DNA from: Acinetobacter haemolyticus CIP 64.3 = MTCC 9819 | Lineage (GTDB): Bacteria; Pseudomonadota; Gammaproteobacteria; Pseudomonadales; Moraxellaceae | NCBI RefSeq assembly: GCF_000369065.1 | Contig: NZ_KB849802.1 | Location: forward strand, 203,263 to 267,262 | Direction: 5' to 3' | Length of the DNA: 64,000 nt | Shown here: piece after piece, positions 48,335-57,097 of the stretch | Position numbering within the stretch: position 1 is the first letter of the stretch | Layout of the letters: each line of letters starts with the position of its first letter | Program-made: the position numbers and the translations under genes | The notes under the pieces: model-generated | Told to the model about the DNA's origin: nothing | The model's input: only the letters and a program-made list of their open reading frames with translations | Databases searched by the model: none

Positions 48335-49054
48335 ATGCGAATTATTGGTCATCGTGGTGCGCGTGGTGAAGCGCCTGAAAATACCTTAGGTGGATTCCGC
48401 TATCTGCATGGGCTTGGCATTCGTGCAGTCGAGTTTGACGTTCGTCAGCTTAAAGATGACCAACTCATCGTAATTCATGATGATGATTTTGTTCGTACTG
48501 CCGGTCGCTTACAACATGTAGAAAGTTGTAATCTGCTAGAAGCCCAACAATTTGATCATCGCCATCAGTGGCAAGACTGGAAAACTGAGGAATTTACGCC
48601 GAGTTTAAAGCAGGTTATGGATTGTTTAATCGACTTTGAGCATATCGAAGTTGAAGTAAAATCAGTCGTTGATGAGGCTGCGGCTGAACGGCTGATTATA
48701 AAACTACAGCAAGAACTACAAGGTTTTGAAAAAACAGCAACCATTACCAGCTTTGATATAAAAATTTTAGATGCATTACAACAACATCAAAGTCTTTTTA
48801 AACGAGGACTCTTGGTCGAAGTTCCAATCGGTGAATATGCAATCGAACTTGCACATCAATATCAATGTCATCAAATCGGTTGGAAAGATCAGCTCGCAAC
48901 AGATGAAATCATTCAACTCACCCAACAAGCACGATTAGATATTAGTGTTTGGACAGTAAATGATGTTGAACGTGCAATTCATTTACAACAACTTGATATT
49001 CAAGGTTTGATTACGGATACTCCCCAAACAATGTTGCAGCATTTTTCACAATAA
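48335..49054 (+). CDS. Glycerophosphodiester phosphodiesterase
   Basis: 239 residues, the size of cytoplasmic UgpQ-like enzymes, with no signal peptide. The catalytic start is G-H-R-G-A-R-G (His6) with P-E-N-T (Glu15), then E-F-D-V and I-H-D-D for metal and the second histidine. W-T-V-N-D and I-T-D-T-P close the TIM barrel. It splits glycerophosphodiesters to glycerol-3-phosphate and an alcohol. It follows the adenosyltransferase by 21 bp, probably co-transcribed. Confidence 0.93.
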   Translation: MRIIGHRGARGEAPENTLGGFRYLHGLGIRAVEFDVRQLKDDQLIVIHDDDFVRTAGRLQHVESCNLLEAQQFDHRHQWQDWKTEEFTPSLKQVMDCLIDFEHIEVEVKSVVDEAAAERLIIKLQQELQGFEKTATITSFDIKILDALQQHQSLFKRGLLVEVPIGEYAIELAHQYQCHQIGWKDQLATDEIIQLTQQARLDISVWTVNDVERAIHLQQLDIQGLITDTPQTMLQHFSQ

Positions 49055-49083
49055 AATGGTGGAGACCACTCCACCATTTTTTA
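49053..49083. terminator. Bidirectional terminator
   Basis: A perfect 12-bp stem AAAATGGTGGAG with ACCA loop lies between the GDPD and META genes. Confidence 0.9.
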
Positions 49084-49611
49084 TCATTTCTTACGTTGTG
49101 CTTGTATTAAGCGTTGCCCTCTAGCATCCAATAGATAGAGGTTGGTTCCATCATATTGAAAACGCTCGACTCGCTGAATCGCATCCATCAACTCTGCTTC
49201 TTGTGCCAAAGACTTATTACAACTGTAATGCCCTGCTCTCACATCGAAATCAAGTTTACGTTGAGCAAAATCATAGCTATAACGCCCATAAATATTATTA
49301 CATCCAGTATGCCCAGATACACTTTTGCTCACAGAGTTTAAAGTAAAACTTGGATATTGGTTAAAGAATAACGCCCGCTTGTTTTGGATGGTGGTAATTT
49401 GCCAGTCTACATCTTGAACTCCATCACTACTCTTACGAACCTGCATCGGTGGAAGTGTATGTGACGGTTTAGGTTGTAAAGTATTTTTTTGCACTTTTGA
49501 AGGTTGGCTCTGGCAAGCAGCCACCATCAAAACACTAGAAAATATTAAAGTTTTGTGAACAAATGCCTTTATAGAGAAAATAGGATTTTTCACGATAATT
49601 TGCTCAGACAT
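49084..49611 (-). CDS. META/HslJ-like lipoprotein
   Basis: 175 residues. A hydrophobic segment ends in the lipobox V-A-A-C33 after an unusually long polar N-terminus, so the true start may be a later codon. The META domain occupies about 65-170: D-W-Q-I-T-T-I-Q-N ... T-G-C-N-N-I-Y-G-R-Y. E. coli HslJ is a META lipoprotein induced by heat and linked to novobiocin tolerance. The function here is unknown. Confidence 0.82.
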   Translation of the reverse strand: MSEQIIVKNPIFSIKAFVHKTLIFSSVLMVAACQSQPSKVQKNTLQPKPSHTLPPMQVRKSSDGVQDVDWQITTIQNKRALFFNQYPSFTLNSVSKSVSGHTGCNNIYGRYSYDFAQRKLDFDVRAGHYSCNKSLAQEAELMDAIQRVERFQYDGTNLYLLDARGQRLIQAQRKK

Positions 49612-49822
49612 TGATTTATTTCACCTTTTAATAAATTAGCCTGTTCGGCAAACGAATTCTGTTACTGTTCTTTCGATACAACTGTAGAATAATACTAGTG
49701 CTTATTGATTTGAGCATGCTAATATCAGGACTAAAATAGCAATATATCGTAAAGATTGGTCTTGCTATCTCGTTTAGTTTTATTATCTTGTGCAAACAAG
49801 GTTGTTAGGAGCGCTGCCGGAT

Positions 49823-50992
49823 ATGAATTCCGCCCCACTCAAAAAAGCACCCATTAACTGGACTGCTAGCATTACCTTAATTGGAACCCCAATTCTTGCT
49901 GCTATTTTAATTCCTTTATACGCTTATTATTATGATTTTAGTGTAAGCGCATGGGTAAGTTTATTCTTCCTCTTAGCATTGAGTAGTTTAGGCATCACAG
50001 CGGGTTACCATCGCTTATGGGCACATCGTGCTTATGAAGCATCTTTACCCTTAAAAATTCTATTGATGATTGGTGGAACTTTTGCCGTTCAAAACAGTAT
50101 TCTGTTCTGGGCTTCTGGACACCGTACCCATCACCGTCATGTCGATGATGTAGATCAAGACCCATACTCGATCAAACGTGGTTTTTGGTATGCACATTTA
50201 GGTTGGATGATCCGCGATCATTCACCGTCTCAACCTGATTTCAAAAACTCACCAGATTTGCTCAATGACAAACTTGTGATGTTCCAACACAAGTACTATG
50301 TCCCGATGGTCATTGCGGTTCATGTTGGTTTATTGGGTGGTATTGGCTGGGCTGTTGGTGATATTTGGGGCGTAGTTCTACTAGGTGGTCTGCTGCGCTT
50401 GATTATCAGTCATCATGTTACCTTCTTTATTAACTCCCTCTGTCATATGTGGGGCAAACGTCCTTATACTGATGAAAATACGGCACGAGACAACTTCGTC
50501 TTAGCGATTTTCACTTGGGGTGAGGGTTATCACAATTACCATCATATTTTCCAATACGACTATCGCAATGGTGTGAAATGGTGGCAATATGACCCAACAA
50601 AATGGTTAATTTGGACCAGCTCTAAATTAGGTCTAGCTAAAAATTTACGTCGTATTCCGAGCTTTAATATTCAAAAAGCTGAGTTAGCGATGAAATTTAA
50701 ATATGCTGAACAAGACTTGGCCATTTATGGACATGATGTAAACACAGATATCGTGCAAATGAAGCAACGTATTGCTCAAGAATACGAAGCATTTACCCAT
50801 ACATTAAATGATTGGGCAAAGCTTAAAGAGCAAGAGCTACAAGCTAAGAAAGCAGCGATGGCAGAAAAGATTCATCAAATCGACCATAAATTAAAAGTTG
50901 ATTTCCAATTACTTGAGCATCGTCTTGCTCATCATCGTGAGTGCTTAGAAACTTTAATGCGTAATATCAAAAAAGCACCTGTTTCTGAGTAA
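49823..50992 (+). CDS. Acyl-CoA / acyl-lipid delta-9 desaturase
   Basis: 389 residues from the ATG at 49823; AGGAG lies 11 bases before it (slightly far), and an upstream GTG lacks any Shine-Dalgarno. The three histidine boxes of membrane di-iron desaturases are present: H63-R-L-W-A-H68, H100-R-T-H-H104 and, near 240, E-G-Y-H-N-Y-H-H. Four hydrophobic helices. It introduces a double bond into saturated acyl chains. The C-terminal 110 residues are a long charged coiled coil not needed for the catalytic fold. Confidence 0.92.
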   Translation: MNSAPLKKAPINWTASITLIGTPILAAILIPLYAYYYDFSVSAWVSLFFLLALSSLGITAGYHRLWAHRAYEASLPLKILLMIGGTFAVQNSILFWASGHRTHHRHVDDVDQDPYSIKRGFWYAHLGWMIRDHSPSQPDFKNSPDLLNDKLVMFQHKYYVPMVIAVHVGLLGGIGWAVGDIWGVVLLGGLLRLIISHHVTFFINSLCHMWGKRPYTDENTARDNFVLAIFTWGEGYHNYHHIFQYDYRNGVKWWQYDPTKWLIWTSSKLGLAKNLRRIPSFNIQKAELAMKFKYAEQDLAIYGHDVNTDIVQMKQRIAQEYEAFTHTLNDWAKLKEQELQAKKAAMAEKIHQIDHKLKVDFQLLEHRLAHHRECLETLMRNIKKAPVSE

Positions 50993-51003
50993 ACATAAAT
51001 GAT

Positions 51004-51036
51004 AAAAAATGGTCTCTTTAAAGAGGCCATTTTTTA
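51004..51036 (+). terminator. Terminator after the desaturase
   Basis: An A6 and a long stem AAAAAATGGYCTCTT pairing with AAGAGGCCATTTTTT (one wobble pair). Confidence 0.9.
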
Positions 51037-51131
51037 TATCTATCAGGTGCAAATCCGCCCCTGCTTCTCATCGCTGCTGAGCTGAAAATTTGCTATAGTC
51101 ATTCTTCGCTCATACTTTTGATGCTTCTCTT

Positions 51132-52574
51132 ATGCAGTTTAATCCACGCTACTCTTCTCTCGATACAAAGCTTTTTCATCAACAGCAACCAAGCCCATTA
51201 CGCGGTGCTAAAGCAGGTCATTTCAATGAAGCCTTAGCCGATGAATTACAATGGAGTGCAGAGGATAAAGCCAACTGGGTTGAGATTTGTAGTGGACAAA
51301 AAACCTTTGCTGAGTTTCCTCCTTTAGCTATGGTTTATGCAGGGCATCAATTCGGACAGTGGGCAGGTCAATTGGGTGATGGGCGAGGATTGCTGATCGG
51401 ACAAATCCTAGATCAGCATGGACAAACCATAGACCTTCATCTAAAAGGAGCAGGCTCTACGCCCTACTCTCGTATGGGTGATGGAAGAGCTGTATTACGT
51501 TCCGTGATTCGTGAATATCTTGCTGGACATGCGTTAAATGCACTTGGTGTCGCATCGAGTCATGCTGTAGGCTTCACCACCTCATCCCAAGGCGTACAAC
51601 GTGAAACCTTAGAACTCGGTGCAATGCTATTGCGTACATCTGACTGCCATATTCGTTTCGGTCATTTCGAGTGGATTAACCAATACGCACCAGCACTTTT
51701 AGCTAATTTCACGCAGAAGTGTATCGAATGGCACTATCCAGAATGCTTAGATGCAGATAATCCAATTCTTGCTTTTGCCCAGAAAGTGATTGAGCATACC
51801 GCTATCATGATCGCAAAATGGCAACTGGTTGGTTTTGCGCATGGGGTGATGAATACCGATAATTTAAATATTACAGGTTCAACTTTGGATTTTGGTCCTT
51901 ATGGATTTATGGAACGCTTCCGTCCAAACTGGATCAATAACCATTCAGACTATCAAGGTCGATACACCTATCAAAATCAGCCAAGCATTGGCCATTGGAA
52001 TCTTTGGACTTGGTTAAATAATCTAATTCCTCTCGCAACATCTGAAAATAAAGAACAGTTCAAACTGGATTTAGCAAAATGTCTGGAACAATTTGAGCCT
52101 ATTTTCTTGGAGCATTACGGCCAAGGTTTATGTCAAAAGATGGGATTGCCTCATTTCCACAAAGATAGTCTGGATTGTAGTTTTGCATTCTTGAGAATTC
52201 TTCAAACAGAACAACTCGACTACACTCAAAGTTTTATTCGCTTACAAAATCAGGAATATAAAATACTACGCGATGATTGTTTGGATTTACGTCAATTTGA
52301 TGCCTTCCTCCAACAATATCAAGAGATACGTAAACATCAGGATATCGACGCATTAGATCACGCTATGCAACAAGCAAATCCACACTATGTATTACGCAAT
52401 CATATGGCGCAAAAAGCCATCGAGCTTGCAGAGCGTGGAGATTTTAGCGAAGTTGATCGTTTGTTTAAGCTACTGAATCTACCTTATAGCAAACAACCTG
52501 ATCTAGAAACGGCTGAAGATATTGCTCCTTTGCCGAGTGACGTCCCTGAGATTTCTGTGAGTTGTTCGTCCTAA
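51132..52574 (+). CDS. selO: Protein adenylyltransferase SelO (YdiU family)
   Basis: 480 residues. SelO pseudokinase-like features: M-V-Y-A-G-H-Q-F-G-Q-W-A-G-Q-L-G-D-G-R-G, K-G-A-G-S-T-P-Y-S-R-M-G-D-G-R-A, G-V-M-N-T-D-N, and L-D-F-G-P-Y-G-F-M as the metal site. It transfers AMP to Ser/Thr/Tyr of target proteins under oxidative stress. It ends S-C-S-S, so the position held by selenocysteine in some eukaryotic homologs is not a Sec codon here; a cysteine is close by. The L,D-transpeptidase gene follows 29 bp later. Confidence 0.95.
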   Translation: MQFNPRYSSLDTKLFHQQQPSPLRGAKAGHFNEALADELQWSAEDKANWVEICSGQKTFAEFPPLAMVYAGHQFGQWAGQLGDGRGLLIGQILDQHGQTIDLHLKGAGSTPYSRMGDGRAVLRSVIREYLAGHALNALGVASSHAVGFTTSSQGVQRETLELGAMLLRTSDCHIRFGHFEWINQYAPALLANFTQKCIEWHYPECLDADNPILAFAQKVIEHTAIMIAKWQLVGFAHGVMNTDNLNITGSTLDFGPYGFMERFRPNWINNHSDYQGRYTYQNQPSIGHWNLWTWLNNLIPLATSENKEQFKLDLAKCLEQFEPIFLEHYGQGLCQKMGLPHFHKDSLDCSFAFLRILQTEQLDYTQSFIRLQNQEYKILRDDCLDLRQFDAFLQQYQEIRKHQDIDALDHAMQQANPHYVLRNHMAQKAIELAERGDFSEVDRLFKLLNLPYSKQPDLETAEDIAPLPSDVPEISVSCSS

Positions 52575-52603
52575 AGGATCAATATACAAAAGGAATAAAA
52601 ACA

Positions 52604-53200
52604 ATGAAACCTTGGATAGCGATATGTGCCAGTATCATTATTTTGCTGATTGGGATAGGGCTATATGTTTACAGAGCCTATATTCCAAGCACAATGATGC
52701 CGACAGGCTCTGTCATGCCACAATCATTATCCGACGAGGAAATCATATACATTAGAGACAACACCCCGATTACCAAGATTGAAGTGTTTAAGCATCAACG
52801 GATCTTACAACTCAAGCATCACAACGAGATTATTCGTGAGTATCCAATGCGCTTAGGGTTTAATCCTTTGGGTCATAAACAATTCGAGGGGGATGGAAAA
52901 ACACCTGAAGGGACATATAGCATCGACTGGCGCAATCCCAATAGTGCCTATTATAAATCGTTGCATATTTCCTATCCAAATGAACATGATACAGCTTATG
53001 CAAAACAACAAGGACGATCTGCAGGTGGAGATATTATGATTCATGGTAGTGTGCCAAAGGAATATCTTAATTTACCAACCAGTATGACTTATTTTCCTCA
53101 GGGAGATTGGACACTTGGTTGTATTGCGGTTAGAAATATTGATATGGATGAAATCTGGCAATTGGTGGATAACAATACTCAAATCGTAATCCACCCATAA
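52604..53200 (+). CDS. L,D-transpeptidase (YkuD) family protein
   Basis: 198 residues from the ATG at 52604, preceded by AAGGA; a longer frame entering selO is discounted. One N-terminal transmembrane helix (about 5-24), then a YkuD domain with G-x-x-x-T-P-E-G-T-Y, catalytic-site His147 (I-M-I-H-G) and nucleophile Cys173 in T-L-G-C-I-A-V. Classic enzymes have S-H-G-C-I-R; the T-L-G-C-I-A variant is seen in YafK/ErfK-related proteins that may cut or attach proteins to peptidoglycan. Periplasmic. Confidence 0.87.
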   Translation: MKPWIAICASIIILLIGIGLYVYRAYIPSTMMPTGSVMPQSLSDEEIIYIRDNTPITKIEVFKHQRILQLKHHNEIIREYPMRLGFNPLGHKQFEGDGKTPEGTYSIDWRNPNSAYYKSLHISYPNEHDTAYAKQQGRSAGGDIMIHGSVPKEYLNLPTSMTYFPQGDWTLGCIAVRNIDMDEIWQLVDNNTQIVIHP

Positions 53201-53254
53201 TGCTCTAAATGCCCCCAAATAACTGTAGATATAAGCAGCACAAAGCTCAGAAAA

Positions 53255-53295
53255 ATATCCACATTTTCTGTGGATAAACTTGTGGTTATCCACAG
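53255..53295. promoter_or_regulatory. Cluster of DnaA boxes arranged as a hairpin
   Basis: Two perfect TTATCCACA boxes in opposite orientation lie at 53269-53277 and 53286-53294. A one-mismatch box lies at 53255-53263. With one extra base the pair forms a 10-bp perfect stem around 8 nt. No T-run follows, so it is a poor terminator. It lies in the 222-bp gap after the L,D-transpeptidase gene. DnaA binding is inferred from the consensus only. Confidence 0.5.
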
Positions 53296-53422
53296 GATAA
53301 GACCATTAGAATAAATGAGCACTATTTAGATACTCAAAACAAATTAAGATAGTTATCCATCCTCTCTTTTAGGAAATGAGTAGCTATGACAAAATAAGCA
53401 AAATATAAATGAGATCTTAAAA

Positions 53423-54508
53423 ATGTATCGGACAATATTAATAAAAACAATTTTTGCGTGTGTCTTTTTAAGTTTTAGTTGTTCTTCATTCGCCGCCCCA
53501 TTGTCAATCTCAAATGAAGATACCCAAGTAATTTCGAGATCCGCTCTAGGCGCTTGGGTACTAAAACAAGACTTAAAACAACCTCGCATGAACTGTGCGA
53601 TTCGATTTATACCCTTACAGGATTCAGAGACTAGTTTTTCCATTTTCGGGCCAACCAAACAATCGTCGAGTGCGACCATTTTGTTTCAAGGAAAAAATAT
53701 CCCAACAGCCCGCTCCCCTCAAGATGCACGTGTTGAACTGGTACAAAAAAAATTAGCCTCAACGCCACTTAAAGCTCAAATTTTACCGAGTCAAAATACA
53801 GGAATACTTGCAGTCAGTACCGGAGACATTCATCAAACCCTAAAATCCATGCGTGATGCTGAACACGATCTACAATTGCGCCTCAATCATGCAACCATTT
53901 TCAGCTTAGATTATGACGGTCTTGCTCTAGCGCGTAATGCCATGCTGGATTGTATTGCAGGTAAAACAGTCAAAACCAAAACATTGAAACAGGCTACAGC
54001 TGAAATTCGACCATTGGGTAACTCAACTATTACTGGACAAGCTTTTTACAAAGGTGCAATTCTTGCGAAAAAGCAATACCCGCCAAAAGGAAGTCAAGCA
54101 GTTGGATTAATCTGGATGACAGATGAGTTTAAAGCATGGTACGAACAAATTAAGCGCAACCAAAAGATTCCTGAGCAAATTCCTGAGAACATTCTTAAAC
54201 ATTTTATGTCTACACGTATTTTAGATGATCAAGGACATTTTAAATTCACTAATCTACCCGCAGGTGAATACATCCTCGTTGCAAATTTTTCTTATGAAAA
54301 AAGTGTTAGCCGTACTGAAGTTGTAGGAAGAACCGATGTCTATGTAGGCAATCAACATATTGGTTCAAATGATCAGATTGCTCACTGGAGCTATGTGATT
54401 AAAGAAGGTACTTCCTTTGAAAAACCCGTAACCATTCCAAAAGATGGTGATAGTGTAAATATAATTTTAGACAAATCCCAAATCATGTGTTTCTTGGTTT
54501 GTTTCTAA
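53423..54508 (+). CDS. Secreted protein of unknown function with a C-terminal beta-sandwich
   Basis: 361 residues. The signal peptide ends S-F-A before A-P at about residue 24 (two cysteines just before could instead hint at a lipobox, but C-S-S-F-A-A fits signal peptidase I better). The N-terminal half is unrecognised. Residues 200-360 resemble a carboxypeptidase-regulatory or transthyretin-like fold: I-T-G-Q-A-F ... G-H-F-K-F-T-N-L-P-A-G-E-Y-I-L-V-A. It ends C-F-L-V-C-F. Monocistronic; its start is about 130 bp after the DnaA-box hairpin. Confidence 0.7.
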   Translation: MYRTILIKTIFACVFLSFSCSSFAAPLSISNEDTQVISRSALGAWVLKQDLKQPRMNCAIRFIPLQDSETSFSIFGPTKQSSSATILFQGKNIPTARSPQDARVELVQKKLASTPLKAQILPSQNTGILAVSTGDIHQTLKSMRDAEHDLQLRLNHATIFSLDYDGLALARNAMLDCIAGKTVKTKTLKQATAEIRPLGNSTITGQAFYKGAILAKKQYPPKGSQAVGLIWMTDEFKAWYEQIKRNQKIPEQIPENILKHFMSTRILDDQGHFKFTNLPAGEYILVANFSYEKSVSRTEVVGRTDVYVGNQHIGSNDQIAHWSYVIKEGTSFEKPVTIPKDGDSVNIILDKSQIMCFLVCF

Positions 54509-54523
54509 GTTTATATGTTGATT

Positions 54524-54558
54524 AAGCTTGCCTTATTAAGACTCTAAGGCAAGCTTTT
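54524..54558. terminator. Bidirectional terminator
   Basis: A perfect 12-bp stem AAGCTTGCCTTA with 9-nt loop lies between the convergent secreted-protein and baeR-like genes. Confidence 0.8.
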
Positions 54559-54561
54559 AGA

Positions 54562-55245
54562 TTATTCAGGATATTCAAAACGATAACCTACACCATACAC
54601 CGCTTGAATCCATTCATGGCGATTGCCTGTGTCCGCCGCTTCTGAGATCTTACGACGCAGGTTTTTTATATGACTATCAATCACGCGATCTGCCACATCA
54701 AAACTGTCAGGATTAATATGATCTAATAATTGTGCACGCGAATAGACCTGCCCTAAGTGCTCTAAGAATAACTCAAGTAAACGAAACTCTGTTGGTGTCA
54801 AAGTCAGTGCTTTTTGTTGGTACCAAATACGTTGCTGAGCCTTATCGATACGGAATAAATCATTTTGCTCTGGTTCGGCCTTACGCTCTAAACGACGGAG
54901 TACCGCTTGTACTCTCGCAACTAATTCTTTTGGGCTAAATGGCTTACAGATATAGTCGTCAGCACCCATGTTCAAACCCAAAACACGATCAATTTCTTCA
55001 GTTCGTGCGGTTACCATAATAATCGGTAAATCTGACTGCTCGCGCACTTTACGGCAAATAGTCAAACCATCCATACGTGGCACCATGAGATCCAAGATCA
55101 TCAAACTTGGTTTGCGTTGCTGAAATTGGGTATAAGCATCTTGACCATCATGAAACATGCTCACTTCAAAACCAGCAGCTTCTAAATAGTCACGAACGAG
55201 CTGAGCCAGTTCAACCTCATCTTCCACCAACATTATATGTTTCAT
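54562..55245 (-). CDS. baeR: OmpR-family response regulator, BaeR-like
   Basis: 227 residues from the ATG at 55245, which has AGGA 8 bases before it; an ATG 9 bases upstream would overlap that Shine-Dalgarno. Receiver domain: acidic pair Glu8/Asp9, phospho-acceptor Asp52 in L-M-I-L-D-L-M-V-P, and C-K-P-F near 102. The winged-helix DNA-binding domain has L-T-P-T-E-F-R-L-L-E-L-F-L and R-V-I-D-S-H-I-K-N-L-R-R-K-I. It pairs with the sensor gene 44 bp upstream. BaeSR of Acinetobacter responds to envelope stress and controls RND efflux; the name is by sequence resemblance. Confidence 0.82.
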   Translation of the reverse strand: MKHIMLVEDEVELAQLVRDYLEAAGFEVSMFHDGQDAYTQFQQRKPSLMILDLMVPRMDGLTICRKVREQSDLPIIMVTARTEEIDRVLGLNMGADDYICKPFSPKELVARVQAVLRRLERKAEPEQNDLFRIDKAQQRIWYQQKALTLTPTEFRLLELFLEHLGQVYSRAQLLDHINPDSFDVADRVIDSHIKNLRRKISEAADTGNRHEWIQAVYGVGYRFEYPE

Positions 55246-55289
55246 GATTTTCATCCTATTTTACGATCCTCAAACCGAGGACTACGACG

Positions 55290-56966
55290 TTATTTAATTT
55301 GTTTTGGGAACGTGAGTACACAGCGTAATCCACCTAATGGGGAATGCTCGAACGTCAGTGCACCACCTAATGCTTGTGCGAGTTTAGTCGAGAGTGCCAA
55401 GCCTAAACCTGTACCGCCTGTACTGCGTGTACGTGAATCATCAACCCGATAGAATCGCTCACCAAGACGTGCCAATTGCTCATCACTCACCCCCAAAGGA
55501 CTATCATCCACATACAATATCCATTGTTGTTGATCTTGTTGAGTGTGAATCTGTATTTTTCCGCCTTTTTCGGTATAACGCACACAGTTTCCTAATAAAT
55601 TCACGATAATCTGTTTAAAACGATCACGATCTAAGGACAACAATGCCCCCTCACCTAATAATTCAACTTCGAGCTGATGTTGCTCAAAAGTCGATTTAAA
55701 ATTTTCCACTTCTTGTAGTACGACATCCCAAGGATTGACTTCAGCAAAATAACATTTCAGTTGTTGTGCTTCCGCCTGCGCTAAATCTGCTAGGTCCTGA
55801 GTTAGTTTCTTTAAACTGGATACTTGACGCATCATTGCCTCAAGATGTTCTGGTGTCGCTTTTCGAATTCCATCCTGCATCGCTTCAATCTGTGCTTGCA
55901 ATACGGCCAATGGTGTTTTTAACTCATGTGAAGTATCAGCCACCCACTGACGGCGAGATTGTTCATGTTGATGCAGAATATCAGCCAAATGGTTCAACTG
56001 ATTTGATAAATCCCCTAACTCATCATTTCGTTTAATCATCACCTGATGCTGATAATTACCTCTGGTCAACTCTAAAGTTGCCTTAAGCAAGCGCTGAATT
56101 GGCTTTTTAAAATAGGTTGCCATTAACAATGCAGCCACCAGACTCGATAATACAGTCAGCACATAAACCAAAAATAAATAACGCTTTTGGTTACTAAAGA
56201 AATTGATACTAGAAGCATCATCCTGATCTAAAACAGGTTTCAGACCGAGATAACCCACTACCTTTTCATCTACAATGATAGGACGATACGACAACTGATC
56301 CGATGATGGTTCACCCACAATGAATTGTTGATTTTCATTGTATAACGATAGACGAGAGCTTAATCCTAAACGATCAGGTATTGATACAAAACGCTTTTTC
56401 GTTTGCGTATTTACATTAGCACTGTTGGTTTTGTTTTCTTGTTCGTCCTCCGAGCCTTCTTTTTTCAAACGAAATTGGCTTGGACTGAGTGGAAAACGCA
56501 ACCCCTCAAAAGGTTGATATTCTGATGGTAAATTCTGTTTTAAAACCTGTAATTCTTCTTCATTAAAGATCTGACGACTTCTGATCTCGGCATTATTTTG
56601 CGTCAACGTTGGTGAAAGGTTTAACAATGTGTGTTCATTAAAATAACGTTGTTGTAAAGCAATATCATATTGTCTACGCAACCACCACTGTGAAAGACGA
56701 TCATAATCATCAGGTGCGGCGGTTCCTTCAATTTGTAAAATTTGTGCCTGAATCGCATTGCCCCAGTCATGATATATTCTATAAACGTTACCAAGATTGG
56801 CAATCAAACGATCCAACTTCTGCATTTCCACGTCAGCAACATAACGTGCAAAGTTTTTTTGCATCGTCCAATGCAACACGCCTAAGCTAATCGTTGCGAT
56901 CAGCAAGGTCGTGAGTAACACTGTGAGAAATAAGCGCAAAGCGATCGGAACACGACGAACATTCAA
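55290..56966 (-). CDS. baeS: Sensor histidine kinase, BaeS-like
   Basis: 558 residues. Transmembrane helix 1 at about 11-32, a large periplasmic sensor (33-262), helix 2 at about 263-284, HAMP, then H347 in D-T-S-H-E-L-K-T-P-L. ATPase boxes: N-L-L-G-N-C-V-R-Y-T, then V-D-D-S-P-L-G-V-S-D where most kinases have D-x-G-x-G, and G-G-T-G-L-G-L-A-L. The D-S-x-x-G-V-S-D variant is shared by E. coli BaeS. The periplasmic part is far longer than E. coli BaeS and has a Gly/Asn/Glu-rich linker at about 170-190. Confidence 0.83.
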   Translation of the reverse strand: MNVRRVPIALRLFLTVLLTTLLIATISLGVLHWTMQKNFARYVADVEMQKLDRLIANLGNVYRIYHDWGNAIQAQILQIEGTAAPDDYDRLSQWWLRRQYDIALQQRYFNEHTLLNLSPTLTQNNAEIRSRQIFNEEELQVLKQNLPSEYQPFEGLRFPLSPSQFRLKKEGSEDEQENKTNSANVNTQTKKRFVSIPDRLGLSSRLSLYNENQQFIVGEPSSDQLSYRPIIVDEKVVGYLGLKPVLDQDDASSINFFSNQKRYLFLVYVLTVLSSLVAALLMATYFKKPIQRLLKATLELTRGNYQHQVMIKRNDELGDLSNQLNHLADILHQHEQSRRQWVADTSHELKTPLAVLQAQIEAMQDGIRKATPEHLEAMMRQVSSLKKLTQDLADLAQAEAQQLKCYFAEVNPWDVVLQEVENFKSTFEQHQLEVELLGEGALLSLDRDRFKQIIVNLLGNCVRYTEKGGKIQIHTQQDQQQWILYVDDSPLGVSDEQLARLGERFYRVDDSRTRSTGGTGLGLALSTKLAQALGGALTFEHSPLGGLRCVLTFPKQIK

Positions 56967-57097
56967 AATTTAAGTCTCAATATTGTTCTACTTATGAATT
57001 GTACCCAACATGCTTCAAAAAAACTCTCCATTGTTTCTTCATCTTTATTATCTAATCTTTATCCATCAAATCACAATCAATGATATAGGATATAGCG

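Noticed and set aside
51132..52574. Possible selenocysteine in SelO
   Set aside because: The gene ends with a normal stop after S-C-S-S, and no in-frame TGA or SECIS-like element is needed to complete it.
53353..53679. 108-residue minus-strand frame antisense to the secreted protein
   Set aside because: It overlaps the signal-peptide gene on the plus strand, has no recognisable domain and no Shine-Dalgarno.
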